The position numbers and the translations under genes are program-made. Source: Lactobacillus sp. ESL0700 (GTDB lineage Bacteria > Bacillota > Bacilli > Lactobacillales > Lactobacillaceae). From it: DNA of 64,000 bases. A model generated the notes under the pieces. That model was not told the origin of the DNA. It saw only the letters and a program-made list of their open reading frames with translations, and did no database searches. Where the stretch lies: the NCBI RefSeq assembly GCF_029392095.1, contig NZ_CP113930.1:1178001-1242000 (forward strand), written 5' to 3'. Shown here in pieces: positions 36,753-45,645 of the stretch. Numbering within the stretch: position 1 is the stretch's first letter; each line of letters begins with the position of its first letter.

Positions 36753-36835
36753 CTTCTCAGCTCCTTTATCCTTTGATTATACCAGTTTTTACACGATAAA
36801 ATGCAATTCCAGTGATAAGTTATCCTTAAAATACA

Positions 36836-36871
36836 CAAAAAGCACAAGGTTCTTTTAACCATGTGCTTTTC
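36836..36871 (-). terminator. Intrinsic terminator after the third oppA
   Basis: Minus strand arms AAAAGCACATGGTT and AACC..TGTGCTTTTT, with a T-run, behind the oppA stop at 36909. Confidence 0.82.
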
Positions 36872-36908
36872 GCTGTATTTATACTAAAAGGATTTTCAAT
36901 TATGTTAG

Positions 36909-38678
36909 TTATTTGGCATAACCAATGTCAAACCAAATGTGGTGGTCATTGTTCATTTGAGATGGCTTGTTAGAGTAGCCTGTAATCTTCTTGTTAAGAG
37001 CATCAATCTTATATGCATTAACTGTTGGTACAACATAGGCTTGATCAACCATGTACTTTTGCCATTCGTGGAACTTCTGTACCCGGTACTTGTGGTTAAA
37101 GGCCTTTTGTGAGTCCATTTCTTGCAAGAGTTTATTGTTCTCTGGAGTAACAAATCTTGAGTAGTTAGACATCGTCCCTTCACTGTACATTTGTTGTTGT
37201 GAAGGCTCATCTGATAAGCTCCAACCAGCAATAAACATGTCAACACCTGGATCGTCATGTTGAACCTTGTCGTAGAATGAGTTGAACTCGGTCAATCTGC
37301 CGCCAACTAATTTTACATTCAAGCCGATCTTGTTCCATTGCTGAATAAAGTTTTGCGTAATTGGTTGTTGAGTTGCATTACCTGACATTGCCAAGAAGTG
37401 AATAGTTAATGGCTTGCCATTTGGCTGTACACGCCACTTACCCTTCTTTTTGTAGCCAGCTTTATCCAAAATTTGGTTAGCTTTCTTAATGTTATAAGTG
37501 TAACCTTTAATACTCTTGTCATAGTAGTCGCCAAACGGTGATGGAATCAAAGTTGGGATTTGGAAACTCAAGCCATTGGTATAGTGTTTATAAACTGTGT
37601 CAGTGTTCATTGCATATGCAATGGCTTGACGTAAAGCCTTATTACCCATCTTGGCTTTAGGATTCATGACATTCTTAGATTGCTTAGCATCCCACTTACC
37701 AACTTTGAAGGCCAAGTAATTGTATTGTAGCGGAATTTTAGCAACAAAGTTAACATCCTTGGTGTCTTTAACTTGCTTCCACTGACTGTTAATAACTTGA
37801 ATAATGTCAAATTTATGACTCTTAATTGCTTGTGAAGCGGAGTTAGGACCAACAACTTGGTAAATAACCTTGTCTAGTTTTGGTTTACCACGCCAGTAAT
37901 ACTTGTTTGGTACCCAAGTTACTGATTGACCACGAACAATCTTTTGCACCTTATATGGTCCAAAGAAGATTGGGTTCTTTCTCAATTGATCGGAAGATTC
38001 CAACTTCTTAAACGGAATATTCTTTAAATAATGATATGGAGCTGCATCTTCCCAAATATAACCGTTACCTGTATATGCCATACCTGGCTTCAATTCAGTA
38101 CAATGTAAGACAACTTTTCGACCATTTTCGCCATCTGGCATTTCAATACCAGAAATTGTCTTGGCCTTACCCTCATGATATTCCTTCATACCCTTAATAA
38201 CATTAAATTGGTCGGAATATCTTTGCGAGTTCGTATCTTTATTAGCAATAATTTCGTAAGCAAATTCAACATCTTTTGCTGTAACTTGTTTGCCGTCAGA
38301 CCATTTAACACCCTTCTTGATTGTAATCGTTGCCGTATTAGCTTTACGATCCAATCTCAAAGTTGCTGGTCCCTTATCATTAATCTTGTAGTTATCATCA
38401 ACATAAAACAATGATTCCTGACCAGGAGAAGAAACGTCAGCACTTGGCTGGTCCATTTGTAATTCTTCATTAAAAACACCTGTAAAAGGTGTGTCAGTTT
38501 CTTCAGCAACTTTAATAGTTCCACCTTGCTTAACGGCCTTAGCTGGCGCTGCAATTGGAAACTTATTTGCTGTCTTAGCACCACTATTATCATTAGTGTT
38601 GCTCTTACCACAAGCTACTAATGTTAAAGCAGCTGCTGTAACCACTCCAATAGAGCTTAAAAATTTACCTTTTCTCAT
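36909..38678 (-). CDS. oppA: Oligopeptide ABC transporter substrate-binding lipoprotein OppA (third copy)
   Basis: Extracellular peptide-binding lipoprotein of the SBP_bac_5 family, 589 residues. The signal peptide ends in the lipobox LVAC with the lipid-anchored Cys23. The family segment VKWSDGKQVTAKDVEFAYEI lies near 120-140. It is the most divergent of the three copies: VACGKSNTNDNSG after the anchor, and its own loops around the binding pocket. It has its own promoter and terminator, and shares a leader motif with the other two. A different peptide range than the sister copies is a reasonable guess but not shown. Confidence 0.94.
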   Translation of the reverse strand: MRKGKFLSSIGVVTAAALTLVACGKSNTNDNSGAKTANKFPIAAPAKAVKQGGTIKVAEETDTPFTGVFNEELQMDQPSADVSSPGQESLFYVDDNYKINDKGPATLRLDRKANTATITIKKGVKWSDGKQVTAKDVEFAYEIIANKDTNSQRYSDQFNVIKGMKEYHEGKAKTISGIEMPDGENGRKVVLHCTELKPGMAYTGNGYIWEDAAPYHYLKNIPFKKLESSDQLRKNPIFFGPYKVQKIVRGQSVTWVPNKYYWRGKPKLDKVIYQVVGPNSASQAIKSHKFDIIQVINSQWKQVKDTKDVNFVAKIPLQYNYLAFKVGKWDAKQSKNVMNPKAKMGNKALRQAIAYAMNTDTVYKHYTNGLSFQIPTLIPSPFGDYYDKSIKGYTYNIKKANQILDKAGYKKKGKWRVQPNGKPLTIHFLAMSGNATQQPITQNFIQQWNKIGLNVKLVGGRLTEFNSFYDKVQHDDPGVDMFIAGWSLSDEPSQQQMYSEGTMSNYSRFVTPENNKLLQEMDSQKAFNHKYRVQKFHEWQKYMVDQAYVVPTVNAYKIDALNKKITGYSNKPSQMNNDHHIWFDIGYAK

Positions 38679-38717
38679 AATAAGCTACCCTTCCTATCAT
38701 CATATAACAGCTTTTTT

Positions 38718-38731
38718 GAAACAAGTTAATA
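38718..38731 (-). repeat. Conserved oppA leader element (copy 3)
   Basis: Minus strand TATTAACTTGTTTC, five bases downstream of the -10. The identical 14-mer occurs at 40672-40685, and a 14-base version with three differences at 42629-42642. Confidence 0.6.
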
Positions 38732-38736
38732 ATTAA

Positions 38737-38764
38737 ATATTATCATAAATTATTAAAAAATCAA
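38737..38764 (-). promoter_or_regulatory. Promoter of the third oppA
   Basis: Minus strand TTGATT (38764-38759), 16 bases, TAATAT (38742-38737). The same layout is found before the second oppA. Confidence 0.65.
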
Positions 38765-38815
38765 TATTTTTTATTAATTTTATTTTAATAAACTATACAA
38801 AGTTACTTCATGAAT

Positions 38816-38849
38816 ACAAAAAGCCTGAGATTTTACTCTCAGACTTTTA
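38816..38849 (-). terminator. Intrinsic terminator after the second oppA
   Basis: Minus strand arms AAAAGTCTGAGA and TCTCAGGCTTTTT, with one G-T pair, closely like the terminator at 40768-40799. Confidence 0.82.
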
Positions 38850-38861
38850 ATCGTTAGTTAA

Positions 38862-40631
38862 CTATTTTGTTAAACCAACTTGGTACCATAATTGGTGACC
38901 GTTAGTATTTTGTGAAGGTTTCAGTGAGTAGCCAGTAACTTTATCATTAATAGCATATACCTGATACTTGTTATCTTCAGGAATGATAAACGCTTGGTCG
39001 TTCATGTACTCTTGCCATTCGTGGAACTTTTGAACACGATACTTATGGTTGAATGACTTAGGCGAATCAATTTCTGCTAATAATTTATTGTTTTCTGGTG
39101 TAGCAAATCTTGCATAGTTCATTGGTGTATTATCACTATACATACCACTAGGTGATGGTTCACTAGCTAAGCCCCAGCCAGCTTCAAACATATCAACACC
39201 TGGATCATCGTTTTGCAATTTATCTTCAAAAGAGTTAAATTCCGTTAAACGACCGCCAACTAATTTAACATTTAAGCCAATCTTATGCCATTGTTGAATA
39301 TAGTTTTGTTCTACAGACTCAGTAATACTTGACCCTGAACGAGCCATATAATGAATTACAAGCGGCTTACCATTTGGTTGAACACGCCACTTGCCCTTCT
39401 TCTTGTAACCTGCCTTATCCAAAATTTGGTTGGCTTTCTTAAGGTCATAAGTATAACCCTTGGCACTCTTGTCGTGGTAATCACCAAACTGTGCAGGAAT
39501 TAAAGTAGGTACGCGGAAGCTAAGACCATGTGTGTAACGCTTATCAACTTGGTCAATATTCATTGCATAACCAATAGCTTGACGCAAAGCCTTATTATTC
39601 ATCTTTGCCTTAGGGTTCATTACATTTTTACCCTTTTTGGCATCCCATTTACCAACCTTGAAACCAATATAATTATATTGCAGTGGAATTTGAGCGATAA
39701 AGTTTACACCCTTAGTGTCTTTAACTTGTTCCCATTGCGAATTGACAACTTCAGTTACATCAAATTTATGATCCTTAATCGCTTGAGAAGTTGAGTTAGG
39801 ACTTACAACTTGAACGATTACCTTATCTAGTTTTGGTTTACCACGCCAGTAATACTTGTTTGGTACCCAAGTTACTGATTGACCACGAACTATCTTAGCT
39901 AACTTAAATGGACCAAAATATAGTGGCGCTTTTCTAATCTTATCAGAAGACATTAATTTACTAAATGGTACATCCTTTAAGTAATGATATGGTGCTACAT
40001 ATTCCCAGAAATAGCCGTTACCACTATTATACATACCTGGCTTCATTTCTTTGAAGTGAATGACAATTTGACGACCATTTTCACCGTCGGGCATTTCAAT
40101 ACCAGAAATTGTCTTAGCCTTACCATCGTGGTAATCTTTCATACCTTCAATATTTTCAAATTGACTACTGTAACGTTGAGAATTTGACTTTTTGTTAGCT
40201 AAGATTTCATAAGAATATTCCAAATCTTTAGCATTTACTTGTTTACCATCCGACCACTTAACACCTTTTTTGACGGTAATTGTAGCAGTCTTACCCTTAA
40301 CATCTAATTTTAATGTTGCTGGACCCTTATCATTAATTTTAAAGTTATCGTCGGTATCAAACAGTTCTTCTTCACCTGGTTCAGATACTGCATTATCTAC
40401 AGAAGTAGTAGACAATTCATCCGAGAAAATCCCGGTAAATGGAGTATCAGTTTCAAGAGCTACCTTAAGAGTACCTCCCTGTTTAGCAGTTTTCTTAGGA
40501 ACTGCAGTCGGAAACTTGCTAGCTGTCTTAGCATTATTTGCGTTGTTATTACCGCTCTTACCACAAGCTACTAAAGTCAAAGCAGCTGCTGTAACTACTC
40601 CAACCGAGCTTAATATTTTGCTTTTCTTCAT
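38862..40631 (-). CDS. oppA: Oligopeptide ABC transporter substrate-binding lipoprotein OppA (second copy)
   Basis: Peptide-binding lipoprotein of 589 residues, with the lipobox ending at Cys23 (ALTLVACGKSGNN). It is very similar to the first copy (for example SDELSTTSVDNAVSEPGEEE in both lineages with few changes) and less similar to the third, so it arose from a recent duplication with the 40812-42584 gene. The family core VKWSDGKQVNAKDLEYSYEI is intact. It is flanked by its own promoter and terminator, allowing separate dosage. ATG start with GAAGGG seven to nine bases upstream. Confidence 0.95.
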   Translation of the reverse strand: MKKSKILSSVGVVTAAALTLVACGKSGNNNANNAKTASKFPTAVPKKTAKQGGTLKVALETDTPFTGIFSDELSTTSVDNAVSEPGEEELFDTDDNFKINDKGPATLKLDVKGKTATITVKKGVKWSDGKQVNAKDLEYSYEILANKKSNSQRYSSQFENIEGMKDYHDGKAKTISGIEMPDGENGRQIVIHFKEMKPGMYNSGNGYFWEYVAPYHYLKDVPFSKLMSSDKIRKAPLYFGPFKLAKIVRGQSVTWVPNKYYWRGKPKLDKVIVQVVSPNSTSQAIKDHKFDVTEVVNSQWEQVKDTKGVNFIAQIPLQYNYIGFKVGKWDAKKGKNVMNPKAKMNNKALRQAIGYAMNIDQVDKRYTHGLSFRVPTLIPAQFGDYHDKSAKGYTYDLKKANQILDKAGYKKKGKWRVQPNGKPLVIHYMARSGSSITESVEQNYIQQWHKIGLNVKLVGGRLTEFNSFEDKLQNDDPGVDMFEAGWGLASEPSPSGMYSDNTPMNYARFATPENNKLLAEIDSPKSFNHKYRVQKFHEWQEYMNDQAFIIPEDNKYQVYAINDKVTGYSLKPSQNTNGHQLWYQVGLTK

Positions 40632-40671
40632 AATAAGCTACCCTTTCTTATTATCATTTAATCATTTTTTC

Positions 40672-40685
40672 GAAACAAGTTAATA
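40672..40685 (-). repeat. Conserved oppA leader element (copy 2)
   Basis: Minus strand TATTAACTTGTTTC, five bases downstream of the -10 of the second oppA, identical to copy 3. Confidence 0.6.
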
Positions 40686-40690
40686 AATAA

Positions 40691-40718
40691 ATGTTACCAT
40701 GATTAATTAAAAAATCAA
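40691..40718 (-). promoter_or_regulatory. Promoter of the second oppA
   Basis: Minus strand TTGATT (40718-40713), 16 bases, TAACAT (40696-40691). Confidence 0.6.
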
Positions 40719-40767
40719 TGGTTTTACTAATATTAATTTAATTAAATATCCAAAATTATGCCATAAG

Positions 40768-40799
40768 AAAAAACTTGAGATTTTACTCTCAAGTTTTTA
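40768..40799 (-). terminator. Intrinsic terminator after the first oppA
   Basis: Minus strand perfect arms AAAAACTTGAGA and TCTCAAGTTTTT around a six-base loop. Confidence 0.87.
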
Positions 40800-40811
40800 A
40801 AAAGCATTATT

Positions 40812-42584
40812 TTATTTGATAAAGCCAACTTGCCACCATAATTGGTGCCCATTAGTGTTTTGTGAAGGCTTCAATGAATAACCGGTAATCTTATCATTTA
40901 CAGCATATACCTGATACTTATTATCTTCAGGAATAATAAATGCCTGATCGTTCATGTACTCTTGCCATTCGTGGAACTTTTGCACACGATATTTATGGTT
41001 GAATGACTTAGTTGAGTCAATTTCATCCATTAACTTATTATTTTCTGGTGTCGCAAAACGTGAATAATTCATCGGTGTTGTTTCACTGTACATAATATTA
41101 GGCGATGGCTCACTCGCTAAGCTCCAGCCAGCTTCAAACATGTCAACACTTGGATCATCGTGCTGTAATTTATCTTGGAATGAGTTAAATTCTGTCAGAC
41201 GTCCACCAACCAATTTAACATTTAGGCCAATCTTGTGCCATTGTTGAATGTAATTTTGCTCAATTGGCTCTTGAGTAGAATCACCTTGACGAGCCATATA
41301 GTTAATCACTAACGGCTTACCATTTGGTTGAACACGCCACTTGCCCTTCTTCTTATATCCAGCCTTATCCAAAATTGCGTTGGCCTTCTTTAAGTTATAT
41401 GAATAGCCCTTAGCATTCTTATCAAAGTAATCACCAAATTGTGCTGGAATTAGGGTTGGTACACGGAAACTCAAGCCCTCAGTGTAACGCTTATCAACAG
41501 CATCAACATTCATGGCATAACCAATTGCTTGCCGCAAAGCCTTATTACTCATTTTCGCCTTCGGGTTCATGACGTTCTTGCCTTTTTTGGCATCCCATTT
41601 ACCAACTTTAAAGCCAATATAATTATATTGCAGCGGAATTTGAGCTACGAAGTTTACATTCTTGGTATCTTTAACTTGATCCCATTGAGTGTTAATTGCT
41701 TGAATGACATCAAATTTATGATCCTTAATTGATTGTGAAGTTGAATTAGAAGAAATAACTGAAATCACAATTTTATTTAACTTCGGTGTGCCACGCCAAT
41801 AATACTTGTTTGGTACCCAAGTTGCTGATTCACCACGAACTAACTTGGCTAATTTAAATGGGCCAAAGTATAGTGGATGCTTTCTAATCTTGTCCGAAGA
41901 CTGCAACTTATCAAACGGTACGTCTTTTAGGTAATGGTACGGTGCCACATATTCCCAGAAGTAGCCGTTACCACTATTGGTCATTCCTGGCTTCATTTGT
42001 TTGAAATGAATAATAATTTGGCGACCATTTTCACCGTCTGGCATTTCAATACCACTAATCGTCTTTGCCTGACCATTGTGATATTCCTTCATACCTTCAA
42101 TGTTTTCTAATTGACTGCTGTATCGTTGTGCTGCGGTCTTTTTGTTAGCCAAGATTTCGTAAGAATATTCCATATCCTTAGCTGTTACCTGTTTACCGTC
42201 AGACCACTTAACGCCCTTTTTCACAGTGATTGTTGCAGTCTTAGCTTTAACATTTAATTTTAAAGTTGCAGGCCCTTTATCATTAATTTTGAAAGTATCA
42301 TCGGTATCAAATAGCTCTTCTTCACCAGGTTGAGAAACTTCCGAGTCAACAGAAGTAGTAGATAGTTCATCTGAAAAGATACCAGTAAATGGTGTATCAG
42401 TTCTAACAGCAACCTTTAAAGTACCACCTTGTTTAGTAGCTTTACTTGGTACTGATGCAGAAAACTTATCAACCGAATTGGCGTTTTGATTACTACCGCC
42501 GTTGTTACTCTTACCACAAGCCACCAAGGTTAATGCAGCTGCCGTAACAACTCCAATTGAACTAAGTATTTTGGACTTTTTCAT
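40812..42584 (-). CDS. oppA: Oligopeptide ABC transporter substrate-binding lipoprotein OppA (first copy)
   Basis: Peptide-binding lipoprotein of about 590 residues, lying next to oppC. The signal peptide MKKSKILSSIGVVTAAALTL ends in VAC, the lipid-anchored cysteine. A Ser/Asn/Gly-rich linker follows. The family core VKWSDGKQVTAKDMEYSYEI is present. I chose the ATG at 42584, preceded by TAGGAG; the frame is open seven codons further upstream, across that site. Between oppC and this gene are a terminator and a promoter, so the binding protein can be made in excess over the membrane complex. Confidence 0.95.
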   Translation of the reverse strand: MKKSKILSSIGVVTAAALTLVACGKSNNGGSNQNANSVDKFSASVPSKATKQGGTLKVAVRTDTPFTGIFSDELSTTSVDSEVSQPGEEELFDTDDTFKINDKGPATLKLNVKAKTATITVKKGVKWSDGKQVTAKDMEYSYEILANKKTAAQRYSSQLENIEGMKEYHNGQAKTISGIEMPDGENGRQIIIHFKQMKPGMTNSGNGYFWEYVAPYHYLKDVPFDKLQSSDKIRKHPLYFGPFKLAKLVRGESATWVPNKYYWRGTPKLNKIVISVISSNSTSQSIKDHKFDVIQAINTQWDQVKDTKNVNFVAQIPLQYNYIGFKVGKWDAKKGKNVMNPKAKMSNKALRQAIGYAMNVDAVDKRYTEGLSFRVPTLIPAQFGDYFDKNAKGYSYNLKKANAILDKAGYKKKGKWRVQPNGKPLVINYMARQGDSTQEPIEQNYIQQWHKIGLNVKLVGGRLTEFNSFQDKLQHDDPSVDMFEAGWSLASEPSPNIMYSETTPMNYSRFATPENNKLMDEIDSTKSFNHKYRVQKFHEWQEYMNDQAFIIPEDNKYQVYAVNDKITGYSLKPSQNTNGHQLWWQVGFIK

Positions 42585-42628
42585 ATAATAATTACTCCTA
42601 TCCATTCTATTTATATTTAAGTGTAATT

Positions 42629-42642
42629 GGAATAAGTTAATA
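42629..42642 (-). repeat. Conserved oppA leader element (copy 1)
   Basis: Minus strand TATTAACTTATTCC, five bases downstream of the -10, matching TATTAACTTGTTTC of the other two oppA leaders at all but the last few positions. Confidence 0.5.
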
Positions 42643-42647
42643 CTTAA

Positions 42648-42675
42648 ATTTTAGCATATACAGACAGCAATTCAA
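42648..42675 (-). promoter_or_regulatory. Promoter of the first oppA
   Basis: Minus strand TTGAAT (42675-42670), 16 bases, TAAAAT (42653-42648). Confidence 0.6.
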
Positions 42676-42744
42676 ATAACTTTATTATAATTTAATTTTA
42701 TTCTTATAGTTTACTCATTGATAGTTTTGCTTTTTTTAAGCAAG

Positions 42745-42778
42745 AAAAAAAGCCTTACTCTTTAAAGTAAAGCTTTTA
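42745..42778 (-). terminator. Intrinsic terminator between oppC and the first oppA
   Basis: Minus strand arms GCTTTACT and AGTAAGGC (one G-T pair) with a T-run. It separates transporter-core from binding-protein transcription. Confidence 0.8.
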
Positions 42779-42784
42779 TCTAAA

Positions 42785-43699
42785 CTAATTTTCACGTTGA
42801 CGAGCATCCCCTGCACGTTGCAAGGCACGACCAACATAGTTAATACTCAAAGAAATCATCAGCAGTAAAACTGTTGCTGGCAACCATAGCCATGGCCGGT
42901 TAACAACGTTAACTGGATCGTTAGCAAACCCAATTAGCGTACCAAGCGATGGTGTCGTTGTTGGCAAACCATAACCAATAAACGATAGTGTTGTTTCGAC
43001 ACCGATGTTACCGGCAATTGTTAATACGACGTCAATAATAATCATTGAGGTAATGTTTGGTAAAACTTCTCTAAACATAATCTTGAAGTCGGAAGAACCC
43101 GAAGTCTTAGAAGCCAGGACGTAATCCCGTTCACGCTGCGACAGGATGAAGGCACGGAAGTAACGCGCCGTTGAAGTCCATGCAAAGATGGAAATAATCC
43201 AGACCAAGTTAGCTGCATTGTAGTTAGGAATAACAGTTACAAGAACGATCATAATTGGCCATCTTGGTAAAACCTGGATGAAGTCAACAATTCTCATAAT
43301 GATTGAGTCAATATAGCCACCGTAATAGCCTGAAACTAGTCCAACCAATAAGCCGACAATTTCAACAACTGCAGTAACTGCCAGACCAATCATAATTGAA
43401 TTACGTCCACCCATCATGAGCAGTTTCAAAATGTCACGACCACCGTCATCAGTACCAAAGATATGGCCATTTTGACCCCAACCATAGTAAGCATCGACAA
43501 TATTAATTTCTGTAACTTGTGACTTATGCAGAAATAGTGAGCCACCAAAGGTAAACAGTAAAATCAGAACGATAATAATCGCAGCAGTAAAGGCTACTTT
43601 ATCATGTCTAATTTCATGCATTGCAATCTTAAATCCAGATGCAGGAGCTGGGCGTGATGCTTTTTGGTCTTTTTGTAATTTTTCCTTATTTTTAGCCAT
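42785..43699 (-). CDS. oppC: Oligopeptide ABC transporter permease OppC
   Basis: Inner-membrane subunit of 304 residues with an N-terminal cytoplasmic tail, one membrane helix near 35-55, and the BPD_transp_1 domain of five further helices. The EAA-loop equivalent is around ASKTSGSSDFKIMFREVLPN near 205-225, which contacts the ATPases. Pairs with OppB to form the channel. It lies 16 bases after oppB and ends at a terminator before the oppA genes. Confidence 0.96.
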   Translation of the reverse strand: MAKNKEKLQKDQKASRPAPASGFKIAMHEIRHDKVAFTAAIIIVLILLFTFGGSLFLHKSQVTEINIVDAYYGWGQNGHIFGTDDGGRDILKLLMMGGRNSIMIGLAVTAVVEIVGLLVGLVSGYYGGYIDSIIMRIVDFIQVLPRWPIMIVLVTVIPNYNAANLVWIISIFAWTSTARYFRAFILSQRERDYVLASKTSGSSDFKIMFREVLPNITSMIIIDVVLTIAGNIGVETTLSFIGYGLPTTTPSLGTLIGFANDPVNVVNRPWLWLPATVLLLMISLSINYVGRALQRAGDARQREN

Positions 43700-43714
43700 T
43701 TTACTCTCGCCCCC

Positions 43715-44674
43715 CTACTTAATCCGAATTCTTGGGTCAACAATACTCATAATGATATCTGAGAGTAAGTTACCTAATAAAGTCAAAATACCAAAAATCA
43801 AAATTAATGCAGTCAACGTCGTGTAATCACGTTGAGAAATTGAATCAAGGAAGAGCTTACCCATTCCTGGGTAGCTGAAAACAGATTCAATAACCATTGA
43901 ACCACTCAACAGACCAGTAATTACCGTTCCGAAGTTAGAAGCAATTGGCAATAATGAGTTCCGCAAAATATGCTTGTTGAAGACAACGTTTTCTGGAACA
44001 CCCTTACTGTGTGCTGTTCGAACATAGTCTTCAACCTTGTTGTCAACAATACCCGTACGTAAATACTGAACAATACTAGTTGTTGTAACCAGAGCCATCA
44101 GAATTGCCGGAAGCAGCATATGGTAGAATTGACTGCCAATTACACCCCAGAAGCCTGACGCATTAGCTGAAACTGAACCTGAAATTGGGAACCAACCTAA
44201 TGTGAAGCCGAATAGCCAAATAGCTAAAATATAAAAGACAAACGGTGGTACCGCATAAGTAACGTAGTTAAAGATTTCAACCGCTTGGTCTTGCCACTCA
44301 TCTTGGTGACGACCAGCAGTAATTCCCATTGGAATTGAAATTGCATAAGTAATAATCGTTGATAATAATGACAACCAGAAGGTATTAACTGCACGGTCAG
44401 CAATTAAAGAAACAACTGGCACGTGTTGGATATAACTTGTACCCAAGTCACCCCGGAACAAGTTACCAACCCAACGACCATATTGAACTGGAATTGGATC
44501 ATTTAAACCCGCTGCCTGCTTTAAAGCAGCTAACTGCTTAGGGTCAGTGTTTGGGTTGATTTGACCACTAAATGGGTCACCAGGCATCATTTTAGCCAAA
44601 ACAAAGACTAAAAAGCTCAAGATAATAATTTGCGGAATCATAACCAAAAAACGTCTCAGAATTGTTTTCCACAT
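43715..44674 (-). CDS. oppB: Oligopeptide ABC transporter permease OppB
   Basis: Inner-membrane subunit of 319 residues with six membrane helices. The N-terminus RRFLVMIPQIIILSFLVFVL and MPGDPF are typical of OppB/DppB. The EAA loop reads RTAHSKGVPENVVFNKHILRN near 215. Partner of OppC. It follows oppF by two bases, indicating a tight operon. Confidence 0.96.
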   Translation of the reverse strand: MWKTILRRFLVMIPQIIILSFLVFVLAKMMPGDPFSGQINPNTDPKQLAALKQAAGLNDPIPVQYGRWVGNLFRGDLGTSYIQHVPVVSLIADRAVNTFWLSLLSTIITYAISIPMGITAGRHQDEWQDQAVEIFNYVTYAVPPFVFYILAIWLFGFTLGWFPISGSVSANASGFWGVIGSQFYHMLLPAILMALVTTTSIVQYLRTGIVDNKVEDYVRTAHSKGVPENVVFNKHILRNSLLPIASNFGTVITGLLSGSMVIESVFSYPGMGKLFLDSISQRDYTTLTALILIFGILTLLGNLLSDIIMSIVDPRIRIK

Positions 44675-44676
44675 TT

Positions 44677-45642
44677 TTAGTCACTCTCCTTTTCTTGATT
44701 TACTTGCTCTGGCGGCAAGGCAACAAAATGCTTGCCAGATACATGTTGTAATGGATAAACACGGCCGTCTTTATCGTACCAAGCACTCTGGTCATTTTGA
44801 AATTCTTGTTCAACCCGATTACGTTCCTTCTTGTGTTCCTCACGGTGTTCAACATCAACCTTAGGAATTGCGGAAAGTAGCCGCTTGGTATAAATATGAA
44901 TTGGATTATTATAAATATCTTCACGAGTACCAATTTCAACTAAACGACCACGGTGCATGATTGCCAGGTTTTCAGACATGTGCTTAACAACACCCAAATC
45001 GTGTGAAATAAACAGGTATGCAATATTATATTGCTGCTGAATATGCTTCATGAAGTTTAAAACCTGAGCCTGAACCGACAAGTCCAAAGCACTGGTAGGT
45101 TCATCCGCTACAATCAGCCTTGGATTTGTCGCTACCGCACGGGCAACCCCAATTCTCTGTCTTTGACCACCGGAAAATTCATGCGGATATTTATAAATCG
45201 CATCACTAGGCATTCCAACAATATCGAGCAGTTCCTGCACACGGTCACGTTCTTGATCAGTAGTTAAGTTTTCGAAGTTACGGATTGGTTCTGCAATAAT
45301 ATCTTCAATTCTCTTACGTGGGTTCAAACTAGACATTGAATCCTGGAAAATCATCTGAACATCTTTATTGTAGTTTAATTGACGTCTGTTCTTAGCTTTA
45401 GTAATGTCAACGCCTTTATAAATAATCTGGCCACTAGTAACGGGTTCAACCCCAACAATTGCCTTACCAGTAGTTGATTTACCAGAACCAGATTCACCAA
45501 TTAAGCCGTAGGTTTCACCCTCATTAATCGTAATGCTGATATCATCAACGGCACGCACATAATCAGTAATTCTGTTCCAAAAGCCACTCCGAATTGGATA
45601 GTGAACTTTTAGGTTTTTTACTTGAATAATTTCTTTAGCCAT
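44677..45642 (-). CDS. oppF: Oligopeptide ABC transporter ATPase OppF
   Basis: Second ATPase of the transporter, 321 residues. Walker A GESGSGKSTTGKAI is near 50-60, the signature is SGGQRQRIGVARA, and Walker B reads LIVADEPTSALD. The conserved C-terminal OppD/F extension has the ERLL-type region and a charged tail (EHREEHKKERNRVEQEF). It begins three bases after the oppD stop. Confidence 0.97.
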   Translation of the reverse strand: MAKEIIQVKNLKVHYPIRSGFWNRITDYVRAVDDISITINEGETYGLIGESGSGKSTTGKAIVGVEPVTSGQIIYKGVDITKAKNRRQLNYNKDVQMIFQDSMSSLNPRKRIEDIIAEPIRNFENLTTDQERDRVQELLDIVGMPSDAIYKYPHEFSGGQRQRIGVARAVATNPRLIVADEPTSALDLSVQAQVLNFMKHIQQQYNIAYLFISHDLGVVKHMSENLAIMHRGRLVEIGTREDIYNNPIHIYTKRLLSAIPKVDVEHREEHKKERNRVEQEFQNDQSAWYDKDGRVYPLQHVSGKHFVALPPEQVNQEKESD

Positions 45643-45645
45643 AAA

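Noticed and set aside
40270..40683. 137-codon open frame on the plus strand
   Set aside because: Antisense to oppA and its signal peptide region; a shadow repeated in the other oppA copies.
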